From contig JAEWPV010000002.1 in the NCBI GenBank assembly GCA_023460535.1, positions 1-64,000 on the forward strand: a stretch of 64,000 nt of DNA, read 5' to 3'. Position numbers and translations under genes: made by a program. Position 1 is the stretch's first letter, and each line of letters opens with the position of its first letter. The stretch comes from Bacillota bacterium. Lineage in GTDB: Bacteria > Bacillota > Clostridia > Oscillospirales > Ruminococcaceae. Shown here piece by piece: positions 18,460 to 26,656 of this stretch. The notes beneath the pieces are model-generated. The model was not told the DNA's origin, did no database searches, and worked only from the letters and a program-made list of their open reading frames with translations.

Positions 18460-19089
18460 CTACTTGTCGGCAATCCCGTAGAGCATAAAGTCAATGAATT
18501 CTTTTATCTCAATCTTTATTTGCGCTGCATTTTCAAAAAACGCGTCCGGGTTGTGCTGGTAAGCCACGAGATATTTGCTGATAACGGCATTGGTGTATAA
18601 CAAAAGTGCTTCCTGAACTTTGCCGATATCGTGCGGCTTAAGTGAAAGCGTTGCCAGTGCCTGTTCTATCACGGCAGCGGACATCACGTGTCTTTGTGCG
18701 GAATACTTCATAAATAGCTCGGCTTTGTCTTCTCTTATCTGGGTGGACATATCTCTAGCAGCCATATTGACAAACCGTGTTTGCGCAGGATACCGGGCAC
18801 ACAGCGCTAGCTTTGCATCCATTACAGAAAATAGAATGGAATAGAAGTCCCCGTTAGACAGGTCGCTTTTTTCCATCAAATTATCAAGCGCGCAAGAAAG
18901 ACAATAAAGATAGAAGTTTTTTTTGGATCCGAAATAGTGAAACAGCAGACCCTTGGATATCCCGCATTTCTGAACAATCACGTCGGTGCTCGCGTCTTTA
19001 AAAGTTTTTTGCGAAAACTCCTCAACTCCGGCGGCAATGATAGCATCCTGTTTTTCCTTGCCTTGTTTTTGAAAGGTTATCAAGTTCAT
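18460..19089 (-). CDS. TetR/AcrR family transcriptional regulator
   Basis: A 209-residue repressor-type protein. N-terminal helix-turn-helix at about residues 10-55 (STDVIVQKCGISKGLLFHYF), then an all-helical ligand domain. ATG 19089 follows GGAGG. Two identical palindromes, ATTGACT-N4-AGTCAAT, lie in its own promoter, so autorepression is very likely. The downstream CapK-like gene would be in the same transcript. The ligand is unknown. Confidence 0.88.
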   Translation of the reverse strand: MNLITFQKQGKEKQDAIIAAGVEEFSQKTFKDASTDVIVQKCGISKGLLFHYFGSKKNFYLYCLSCALDNLMEKSDLSNGDFYSILFSVMDAKLALCARYPAQTRFVNMAARDMSTQIREDKAELFMKYSAQRHVMSAAVIEQALATLSLKPHDIGKVQEALLLYTNAVISKYLVAYQHNPDAFFENAAQIKIEIKEFIDFMLYGIADK

Positions 19090-19102
19090 ATTACGCCTCC
19101 GA

Positions 19103-19165
19103 ATTGACTCAATAGTCAATTTTGGACCTTATTATAACCCGGATTGACTGAAAAGTCAATCCGGG
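19103..19165 (-). promoter_or_regulatory. TetR promoter with two identical operators
   Basis: On the minus strand, TTGACT (19159-19154) and TATAAT (19136-19131) are spaced by exactly 17 bp. Operator 1 (19143-19160) covers the -35 and extends as a 28-bp dyad (19138-19165). Operator 2 (19103-19120) covers the start of the transcript. Both read ATTGACT-N4-AGTCAAT and their centres are 40 bp apart, about four helical turns. Confidence 0.8.
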
Positions 19166-19256
19166 TAGCTTAATAAACAAGTACTATTGTGATAATATTA
19201 TGCGATTTAATGTATTTACAAATGGTCAGCATGTAAAATTGCGCACGGTTTACCGG

Positions 19257-19949
19257 TTATTCGTGTTGTTTCTTAGTTAAAAACAACGAGGTAAGGATAA
19301 GCACAGCCCCAATTCCTGTAACAACAACTCGTCCCGCAATAAAGACGGGTGTTAGCTCGTAATCAGTCGCGCGCCCTATAAAGTCAAACAGCGCAGGAAG
19401 TGGTATTTGAAAAACGCCGACAATGAGTACGACCGCAAGCAGGCCATATACTGCTGCTGATTTTCTGTTTCCTAATAGCATCGCGGCGCCAAACAACAGG
19501 ATTGCCGGCGGTAAAAGAAGCAACAGTCCCAGTATAAGTAGGTTCCCCACAGCCGTATAGTCAAATACAAGTCGGTAGAACAGAAGGCAGGTTGTCAACG
19601 GCAGCGTCACGGCAAACAGAAACGCGCAGCCGATTGCACCGTACCGCAGCAGACGAAACACCGGCAGCGGCATAGGTGTCGCGCCGATAATCGTCTCCGC
19701 GCCTCGTTCGGATGCTTTTGACTGCCTGGCGCATAGAACCAGTAGCAGGATTAGCAAAAACGGAGTCACAGAAGCACAGTAGGTTCCGAAGGTGAGCGCA
19801 GAAAACGGTGCGGTAAAGCTTGTGCCGAATAGCACCATGCCGCGAAGCAATGATACACTGAAGAAAAGCGTTGCAATAAGAAGAAGTGGATATTCCTTGG
19901 AAAGCAGAAGCCTTCTAAGCTCATAGTTGAAGATTGTGCCCTTACGCAA
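19257..19949 (-). CDS. ABC-2 type transporter membrane protein
   Basis: A 230-residue protein with six predicted membrane helices, the second membrane component of the exporter encoded upstream. TTG 19949 follows GGAGG at good spacing and lies 8 bp inside the previous gene, implying translational coupling. The C-terminus ends in a short basic tail. The substrate is unknown. Confidence 0.75.
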   Translation of the reverse strand: MRKGTIFNYELRRLLLSKEYPLLLIATLFFSVSLLRGMVLFGTSFTAPFSALTFGTYCASVTPFLLILLLVLCARQSKASERGAETIIGATPMPLPVFRLLRYGAIGCAFLFAVTLPLTTCLLFYRLVFDYTAVGNLLILGLLLLLPPAILLFGAAMLLGNRKSAAVYGLLAVVLIVGVFQIPLPALFDFIGRATDYELTPVFIAGRVVVTGIGAVLILTSLFLTKKQHE

Positions 19950-22161
19950 GCCGAATCGCCTCCTTTGTCAGCCCAGTTGCACTCAAAAAGTCTTCATAGG
20001 TAATCGCCTGCCCTAGATGTGACAAATACAGGTTCGAAAGACCTTTTTGCAATGTCTCGGTTCCCCCAAGGGTTTCCTCCGCCCTAAGCAGCATCAGCGG
20101 CATGATATCATACAGCCTCATGTTTACAAACGCCCCCATAACACTTGACGCATCGCTGTCAGACAGCATGGTAAGGTATTCGGGGTGCTGTATATAAAAG
20201 GCGTTGCGATATGTGTTCCAGCCGTTCTGCCACTCCTTTATAAAACGTTCTTGCGCATATTCCTCACCATAATACTGCTTCATAAAGCAGTAGGTGCTGT
20301 AGCAGGTAACGCCCTCCGCAGACCAGTTTGACACACCGTCCTGTATCGGCATTGTGGCAAGTCCCCACCACTGGTGTGCGATTTCATGCACCAGAACGTC
20401 GATGCCGCCGCCGGAGTCGGGTGTTAGGGATGCAATGGGAAGATAGCCTGCCGTATTAAAATTTGTTTCATCCATGGCACTCATGTTGCCCGCAGCAAAC
20501 CCGCCGCTGGCATAGGCCGGTAGCTCCAGCATGGTAAGATTCTCGCTGTAAATCAGCGGACCATAAGCCTCTGTAAAATAATCGATGGTCGCTTTGATTA
20601 CTTTGATTGCATCCATATCTGTTAAGGACTTTTCGTGCTTTTTAAAATACTTAAATTCAATAGTAAGACCTCCGGCTTCAAAGGTGCTAGTGATATATTC
20701 AGCGGCAAACAATTTTGTGCCCTGAGTACCTGCGTCTCCCATGAACTGCCATTTGGTCTTTCCGCCATTGGTTATGTCTTTTTCTACCCTGCCTCCGGCA
20801 AATACAGGTTCCAGTTTTTCGTCCAGTGACAAGCAACCGGAAAAGGAAGCATTGTGGGACACATTAATATCAACGCTCGGGGAAACACCCACCGCAGGCA
20901 GCCAAACATAACCCTCAGAGATGCCGTTTGAAGCCTTTTGGAGTATGGTGTTGTCGTTCATAATTTGTCCTGAGTAGGCAAGCGTAATCTCGTATTCATC
21001 CGCGGCGGGGAGCTCGACGCTCCAGTTTGCCGTACTTTGTTCACCTGTTTCACCTCGAATGGCGTTGACCTCTGTGCCGTTTACCAGAACATCGTCAATA
21101 TTAAGCCCTGTATTCATTTTAAGCGGCAGGGTCTGCGGACTATGGGATAAATTTGAAAGTTTGAATCTTGCAAGACCGGAAAGCGTGCGCCCCTTGGCGT
21201 CAACATCCAGATCAAACCTCTTTTCCGTCAGTGTGAGATTGGGGTTACCGACCTCCGGCGCGCTGCTGACGGAGGTGACGATTCCCGTGCCCGAGCTTAT
21301 CATACCGCTGAAATCCATCGGTTTTGAGTCGTCGAATATCGGCTCGAACGCATAAGTGAAGCCGGACAACAAGAGCATGGCAACGAAAAATACAGGCATC
21401 CATACACGGCGGCTGTTCACAAATAGGGAACCAAAAAGCCCGCGACCATAACGCCTGACCGAACACAGCCCAAGTGTCCATATGCCCAGTGCTGCGAGCA
21501 GGCAGAACAGCCGGTTCCACACAATCATGTCTATCTGAAACTGATTCGTAATTAAGTCGGAGAAATTCTCCGCGGTCGTCTGCACCCAGAAAAAAAGATA
21601 GCTGGGGTTTAGGGCATACATCCCTCCCAGCATCACAGAGAGCAAAATCAGCCCCACCATGATGATAAATGTCGCTTCAACCCGCTTAGTAAGCATATAA
21701 AACCCGGCGGTCAGCAGCACGGAGGAAACGAGCGCGCCGAGAAAAATAAGTCCCCACGCCGTCAGGAAAGTGGCAAGCTGAAAGTAATCACCCGTCTTCA
21801 CCATGCCGTAGGGCAGCGCAAACAATGTGATGATAAGAGTTGTGACGACTGCCACGCAGAGAAGCGCCAGCGTCCGTCGTATCTGATGATGTATGGGGTC
21901 GGTGCTCGTCAGAACAATACCCTCCGTGTGGTTTTTATCATCCCTACGAAACTGCATAACGCAAAGCAGCGTGAAAAGAAACGTGCCGAGAATTGCGCTG
22001 TTTTGTGCCGCGCTTACCATAAACGCATCGGAGGCAGTTCTGCCCGTTCCGTTAAGGCAGAACCACACGGCACCGGTTACGGTCAGCGCCATAAAGAGCC
22101 AGGTCAGGCGTTCACTTAGTATCCGGCGAACCTCGCAACGAAAACTTGCGACCATGTTCAA
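19942..22161 (-). CDS. ABC-2 permease fused to M1 family aminopeptidase domain
   Basis: A 739-residue two-part protein. Residues 1-270 hold about seven membrane helices of an ABC-2 permease. Residues 300-739 form an extracellular M1 metallopeptidase domain with zinc motif H592-E593-x-x-H596 and a downstream glutamate E616, and a preceding GG-containing exopeptidase-like segment (ASGGFAAGNM). The start TTG 22161 overlaps the stop of the ATPase gene (TTGA), with GGAGGGG just upstream. This fused architecture is known in bacteria. Here it may trim or sense a secreted peptide. The spacing between HExxH and E616 is one residue longer than in aminopeptidase N by my count. Confidence 0.85.
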   Translation of the reverse strand: MNMVASFRCEVRRILSERLTWLFMALTVTGAVWFCLNGTGRTASDAFMVSAAQNSAILGTFLFTLLCVMQFRRDDKNHTEGIVLTSTDPIHHQIRRTLALLCVAVVTTLIITLFALPYGMVKTGDYFQLATFLTAWGLIFLGALVSSVLLTAGFYMLTKRVEATFIIMVGLILLSVMLGGMYALNPSYLFFWVQTTAENFSDLITNQFQIDMIVWNRLFCLLAALGIWTLGLCSVRRYGRGLFGSLFVNSRRVWMPVFFVAMLLLSGFTYAFEPIFDDSKPMDFSGMISSGTGIVTSVSSAPEVGNPNLTLTEKRFDLDVDAKGRTLSGLARFKLSNLSHSPQTLPLKMNTGLNIDDVLVNGTEVNAIRGETGEQSTANWSVELPAADEYEITLAYSGQIMNDNTILQKASNGISEGYVWLPAVGVSPSVDINVSHNASFSGCLSLDEKLEPVFAGGRVEKDITNGGKTKWQFMGDAGTQGTKLFAAEYITSTFEAGGLTIEFKYFKKHEKSLTDMDAIKVIKATIDYFTEAYGPLIYSENLTMLELPAYASGGFAAGNMSAMDETNFNTAGYLPIASLTPDSGGGIDVLVHEIAHQWWGLATMPIQDGVSNWSAEGVTCYSTYCFMKQYYGEEYAQERFIKEWQNGWNTYRNAFYIQHPEYLTMLSDSDASSVMGAFVNMRLYDIMPLMLLRAEETLGGTETLQKGLSNLYLSHLGQAITYEDFLSATGLTKEAIRLA

Positions 22162-22889
22162 ACGTTACCCCTCCCATCCATCAGTGCCATATATGCGATC
22201 TCTAGAGAGGACGCGTTATTTTGTATCATTAGCTCGTCCGGAGTTCCGGAATAGCAAATCTCGCCTTTGCTCAGGACAATCAGACAATCACAGGCGGACT
22301 GCACATCTTCAATGATATGTGTGGATAGGATGACCAGCCTGCTCTTGGCAGCTTCGGCAAACAGGTTTCGAAACGCCACTCTCTCTGCCGGATCAAGCCC
22401 TACGGTAGGCTCGTCGAAGATGAGAAGCCTTGGCTCCCCAATCAGTGCCTGCGCAATACCCACCCGCTGCTTCTGCCCGCCGGACAGTGTCCGGATTTTG
22501 GCTTTGCGCTTATCCTCTAAATGGGTAAGGGCGATGACCCTTTCGATTTCCCCCTTCGCCGCCTTCTTTTCAATGCCTTTGAGCGCGGACATATAGTCCA
22601 GAAACTGCGCCGTTGTCAGATCCTCAAATAATCCAAACTCTTGGGGCAGATAACCAAGGCTGGATTTTAACCGTTTTTCCTGGTTTACAAGAGGCAGCCC
22701 ATCCACCAGAATCTCCCCGGAACTGGGAAGGAGATTTGCGGTAAGCAGCTTCATCAGCGTGCTTTTCCCCGCGCCGTTGGGTCCGACAAGACCGATGAGA
22801 CTGGGGCTTGCAAGCGTCAGACTTAGGTCCTTTAGTGCGGCTTTTCCGCTTTTGTAGGTCTTTTGCAGGTTATTCATCTCAATTTTCAA
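22158..22889 (-). CDS. ABC transporter ATP-binding protein
   Basis: A 243-residue ATPase with Walker A GPNGAGKST, signature LSGGQKQR and Walker B LLIFDEP. It powers the two membrane proteins encoded after it. The start is TTG 22889, 8 nt after GGAG (22898-22901); an in-frame ATG at 22877 is the alternative. The GGAG lies inside the 3' arm of a long hairpin that also serves as terminator of the kinase gene, so folding could reduce translation or readthrough. Confidence 0.9.
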   Translation of the reverse strand: MKIEMNNLQKTYKSGKAALKDLSLTLASPSLIGLVGPNGAGKSTLMKLLTANLLPSSGEILVDGLPLVNQEKRLKSSLGYLPQEFGLFEDLTTAQFLDYMSALKGIEKKAAKGEIERVIALTHLEDKRKAKIRTLSGGQKQRVGIAQALIGEPRLLIFDEPTVGLDPAERVAFRNLFAEAAKSRLVILSTHIIEDVQSACDCLIVLSKGEICYSGTPDELMIQNNASSLEIAYMALMDGRGNV

Positions 22890-22897
22890 AAAAACAA

Positions 22898-22942
22898 CTC
22901 CATTCGTCGGTGATATTCTTAGAATAGTACCGGCGAATGGAG
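22898..22942 (-). terminator. Long hairpin: kinase terminator overlapping the ABC ribosome site
   Basis: CTCCATTCGTCGG (22898-22910) pairs with CCGGCGAATGGAG (22930-22942) with one G-U type pair. The loop contains a further stem, TATTCT with AGAATA. On the minus strand the stem is followed by GTTGTTTTTTT, typical of intrinsic termination. Its distal arm contains the GGAG of the ABC ATPase gene. Confidence 0.75.
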
Positions 22943-22976
22943 CAATTATGAAACCATTGTGTAGCGGATGTGAAAT

Positions 22977-24461
22977 TCAGAAATTTATGGTAAATCGCAT
23001 CCCGTCGGGAGATGTCATCGACTCAAAGTGATACTCCAGTTCCAAGCGGCGCAGTATCGTATCTGCGATGTAAAGTCCCAGACCGTTGCCGCCAGTTTCT
23101 CTGCTTCGGGAGGCATCGGGGCGGTAAAATGGCTCAGGCAGTCTTAAAAGCTCCTCTTTGGGTATTGGAATGCACTCATTTTCTACAATCAGACTTCGCC
23201 CTCTGCAGTAGACGCGCAACTGCTTACCCGGAGCGGTATATTGAACAGCATTTGAAAAAATACAGGACAAAGCCTTTCCCAGTAGCTTTTGCGGTGCCGT
23301 TAACGAAAAAGCTGCGCTCCAATCGATGTAAAGGACTAGCTCTCGCGCGCGTGCGATGAGCAAGTAGGGCTCAAGTACATCGGAACAGAAGGCTTCCACC
23401 CCTTTTGTCACAGACAGCTCCGAGCTATCCTCCAGACGCGAGGCATCCAAAATATCATGGAGCCTGCCTGACAAGTTGTCCATCAATTCCTTGCACTTGG
23501 GAAGCCACTCGTCGTAATCTTTATATTTTCCTACACCAAGAATCATGTTGTCCATTATAACGCTAATTGCCGTGGCAGGTGTTTTCAGTTCATGGGAAGC
23601 GGCACGCAGGAAATCGGTTTTTGCCTTTTCTGACGTAGCAACCTTTTTGAGCTCCGCCTCAAGGGAATCGATGGTATTGAGCAGGTTTTCATACAGCCCA
23701 TTCACGTTTGCGGCCAGCTCGCCGAACTCATCCCTAGAATTTATTCTACAACGCACGTCACGCTTAAGCATTGTCATATTACGAGTTTCATTCGAGATGA
23801 CCTTAATGGGGTGGGTGATGGCGCGGGTATAAAGCAGAGAAAACAAACTTGCAACAATAATGCAGAGTACAATTGATATGGGTATCAACGATAGAATGAC
23901 ACCCACAGCCTCTTTTACCGGGGCCAGGGTCATTGTGACGATAACCGTGCCCGGTTCGCCCTCCATTGTAAAACTGCGTTCTTCCCGTATGATTTGAGAG
24001 GGAGTGTATATACGGTCTGCGCTGTAAGTCTCGCTCTCGCTGAAAACTGTAACGCTTGTTACGCTGCCCTTTTGAATGCGTTCCTCATCAAAAACTAAGG
24101 TATCGGCGGACGGCAGGCTTATATCCGAAACTGTATCCACGATGACGGTTACAGTGGATGAATTTGATTTGTCCAGTACCGTCGCAGAGTTCCATACCAT
24201 CATCGAGTATTTGCTCCCGCCAACCTCTATGTTGATGTTTGATTGACCGGGTAATGCAAATCGTCCCATCAGCTCAACAATATCCTCGCGAGCAGCGTTC
24301 CCGAGCTGTTGCGCCAGCTGATCGGCATGCGCGGTTAGGTTGGCTTGCTTTTGATTGGTATAAACCGCAGGCATCAATGTGTAAACAAGCAAGTTGGCAA
24401 GCCCTGCTATCAAGACCAGCAAAGCCAAGGTGTATAAAAAGGTTTTGGGAAATATCTTCAT
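22977..24461 (-). CDS. Sensor histidine kinase
   Basis: A 494-residue membrane kinase. Membrane helices at about 6-31 and 187-210 flank an extracellular domain of about 155 residues; HAMP, then HisKA with H290 in ASHELKTP, and HATPase_c with GNGLGLYIA. ATG 24461 follows AAAGGA. Its gene directly follows the OmpR-type regulator and precedes the ABC exporter, so it probably controls that exporter in response to an extracellular signal such as a peptide or antibiotic. That role is inferred from context. Confidence 0.88.
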   Translation of the reverse strand: MKIFPKTFLYTLALLVLIAGLANLLVYTLMPAVYTNQKQANLTAHADQLAQQLGNAAREDIVELMGRFALPGQSNINIEVGGSKYSMMVWNSATVLDKSNSSTVTVIVDTVSDISLPSADTLVFDEERIQKGSVTSVTVFSESETYSADRIYTPSQIIREERSFTMEGEPGTVIVTMTLAPVKEAVGVILSLIPISIVLCIIVASLFSLLYTRAITHPIKVISNETRNMTMLKRDVRCRINSRDEFGELAANVNGLYENLLNTIDSLEAELKKVATSEKAKTDFLRAASHELKTPATAISVIMDNMILGVGKYKDYDEWLPKCKELMDNLSGRLHDILDASRLEDSSELSVTKGVEAFCSDVLEPYLLIARARELVLYIDWSAAFSLTAPQKLLGKALSCIFSNAVQYTAPGKQLRVYCRGRSLIVENECIPIPKEELLRLPEPFYRPDASRSRETGGNGLGLYIADTILRRLELEYHFESMTSPDGMRFTINF

Positions 24462-24514
24462 TGCTATCAACGTTCCTTTCCGCCGTTGCAAAGTCGCGAA
24501 ATACGGGTATTTTC

Positions 24515-25189
24515 TCATATGCCAACATTTAGCTTATATCCAACGCCCGTTACCGTTATAATACAATCCAAACCGAGCTTTTTACGAAGGTTTTTGATAT
24601 GGGAATCCACCGTTCGGTCAAAGACAGGGTGGTCTTCTCCCCATAGCTCGTCTAGGATGTGCTCGCGAGTAAGCACCATCCCACTGCGTTCAACCAACAG
24701 CCGCAGGAGCTTCACCTCTCTTGGTGTAACATCAATAGCGCCGTCTGAACCCTCTGCGGTGTAACCGGTAAAGTCCACCGTTATCCCTCTGTAACGCCAC
24801 AGCACCGGTGTCTCACCGGATTTTCCTCTGCGCAGCAGCGCCGCCACCCGCTTTTCAAGCAAAGCGATAGAAAACGGCTTGGTCACATAATCGTCCGCCA
24901 TTGCGTCAAAGCTTGCAAGCTGGGTATACTCATCCCCGATGGCCGTAAGCATGATGACGGGCACATTGCAGGTTTTACGCAGTTCGTGCAGCACTACCAA
25001 TCCGGAAAGTTTAGGTAGCATCACGTCCAGCAGAACAAGATCAAAGGATTGTTGCATTATTCGTTCCAATGCGGCTTTGCCGTCATAGACAGGAGCAACC
25101 TCGTAACCCGCCACGCTGAAATATTCGCAGATTCCATCGCTGGTATCCCGGTCATCCTCAACTACAAGAAGCTTCAAAACAATCACCAC
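24515..25189 (-). CDS. OmpR/PhoB-type response regulator
   Basis: A 224-residue regulator with receiver domain (D55 in LLDVMLP, K in the conserved VTKPF) and a C-terminal winged helix (about 125-220). GTG 25189 is the longest start; TTG 25177, which begins MKLLVVEDD, fits the GGGTGGTG site and the family better. A possible promoter, TTGTGT-17-CATAAT on the minus strand, lies upstream. It is the first gene of the regulator-kinase-ABC run. Confidence 0.88.
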   Translation of the reverse strand: MVIVLKLLVVEDDRDTSDGICEYFSVAGYEVAPVYDGKAALERIMQQSFDLVLLDVMLPKLSGLVVLHELRKTCNVPVIMLTAIGDEYTQLASFDAMADDYVTKPFSIALLEKRVAALLRRGKSGETPVLWRYRGITVDFTGYTAEGSDGAIDVTPREVKLLRLLVERSGMVLTREHILDELWGEDHPVFDRTVDSHIKNLRKKLGLDCIITVTGVGYKLNVGI

Positions 25190-25435
25190 CCAATTTTATA
25201 GACGTTTTCATTATGCGTTTCATATTATATTAACACAAGAATATGTAGTAATTATGGATTTTTTTAAGACACTTGGAATTGTTTATCGGTTTAATAGCAT
25301 CCCCAAAAACGTTGTAGGTGTCTCCGAGAGTTGCTGAGCTTGTATGGAATTTGCACAATATGCCAAACAAATGAAAACGCTTGACTTTTTCAAGTTGGCT
25401 CATGGGAAAAGCTACCTTTTTCTAGAAATTAATTA

Positions 25436-25464
25436 TTGAAAAAAAACATGCTTTATGGAATAAT
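25436..25464 (+). promoter_or_regulatory. Candidate promoter of the exopolysaccharide operon
   Basis: TTGAAA (25436-25441) and AATAAT (25459-25464) are 17 bp apart, about 90 bp before the first gene. The gap 25190-25553 is AT-rich, and I see no recognised riboswitch in it, including no c-di-GMP-I type motif. Confidence 0.45.
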
Positions 25465-25553
25465 ATATAAGAATAACTATTAAATATTCGAAATGTACGA
25501 ATGGAATCGTGCCGCTGATTGAATAGAACAGTAGAAAAAAGGAAGTGTGCATC

Positions 25554-26651
25554 ATGAAGAAAATAATGTTGGTGTTTGGCACGAGACCGGAAGCAATAAA
25601 GATGTGCCCTCTGGTAAAAGAACTTGAGATGCGTCCGGGTTTCGAAACAACGGTATGCGTCACGGGGCAGCACAGGGAAATGCTTGATCAGGTGCTTGAA
25701 TGCTTTCATGTTAAGCCCAAGTATGACCTGTCGGTTATGAAGGATAGGCAGTCGCTGTTTGACATTACAACTGGGGTTCTGGAGCGAATAGAGCCGGTTC
25801 TTAAAAAAGAGTCCCCTGACCTTGTGTTGGTGCATGGCGATACGCCAACAACGTTTGCCGTGGCGCTTTCCTGCTTTTATTTAAATATTATGGTGGGTCA
25901 TGTAGAGGCAGGACTGCGGACCTACGACCTGCAGGCGCCTTTTCCCGAGGAGTTTAACCGTCAGGCGACCGGACTGCTTGCGAAGTTTCATTTTGCGCCC
26001 ACCCAAACAGCGGCTGATCATCTTTTACAGGAAGGGAAAAGCCAGAAGGACATTTTTGTTACAGGCAATACGGTAATAGATTCTTTAAAAACGACTGTGC
26101 TGGACGGCTTTGTGGACGAGACCCTTGCATGGGCATCGGACAGCCGTCTTGTTTTGCTTACGGCGCATCGCCGTGAAAATCTCGGAGAGCCGATGAAGCA
26201 AATATTTATGGCGATTCGAAGGGTGGTTGAAGAGCTTGAGGACGTAAAGGTCGTGTTTCCTATACACTACAATCCATTGGTTCGCGATGCGGCAAGGTGT
26301 CTTGCGGGGTGTCCGCGTATCCGCATCATCGAGCCGCTTAATGTATTACAGTTTCACAACTATATGGCGCGTTCCTATCTTATTTTGACAGACAGCGGTG
26401 GGATACAGGAGGAAGCCCCCGCGCTGGGAAAACCGGTTCTTGTTTTGCGAAACGTAACAGAACGCCCCGAAGGGCTGAAAGCCGGCACCCTAAGATTGGT
26501 GGGCACGGAGGAAGAGTCTGTATACCGTAACTTTAAGCTACTGATGACAGACAAGACAATCTACGACACCATGAGTCAAACTGCGAACCCTTATGGAGAT
26601 GGTCATGCCTGCAAACGCATAGCCGACATACTTGTTGAAAGGCTGGACTGA
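25554..26651 (+). CDS. wecB: UDP-N-acetylglucosamine 2-epimerase (non-hydrolysing)
   Basis: A 365-residue cytosolic enzyme that interconverts UDP-GlcNAc and UDP-ManNAc. Family motifs are all visible: FGTRPEAIKM at the N-terminus, HGDTPTT, VEAGLRT, PFPEEFNR and HRRENLG. ATG 25554 follows AAAGGAAG. It opens the polysaccharide operon, which suggests the polymer contains ManNAc or a derivative. No ManNAc dehydrogenase is nearby, so the uronic acid form is not indicated here. Confidence 0.92.
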   Translation: MKKIMLVFGTRPEAIKMCPLVKELEMRPGFETTVCVTGQHREMLDQVLECFHVKPKYDLSVMKDRQSLFDITTGVLERIEPVLKKESPDLVLVHGDTPTTFAVALSCFYLNIMVGHVEAGLRTYDLQAPFPEEFNRQATGLLAKFHFAPTQTAADHLLQEGKSQKDIFVTGNTVIDSLKTTVLDGFVDETLAWASDSRLVLLTAHRRENLGEPMKQIFMAIRRVVEELEDVKVVFPIHYNPLVRDAARCLAGCPRIRIIEPLNVLQFHNYMARSYLILTDSGGIQEEAPALGKPVLVLRNVTERPEGLKAGTLRLVGTEEESVYRNFKLLMTDKTIYDTMSQTANPYGDGHACKRIADILVERLD

Positions 26652-26656
26652 GCAAA

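Noticed and set aside
25190..25553. Possible c-di-GMP riboswitch before the exopolysaccharide operon
   Set aside because: None of the conserved core sequences of c-di-GMP-I or -II aptamers is visible; control is better explained by the RxxD proteins.
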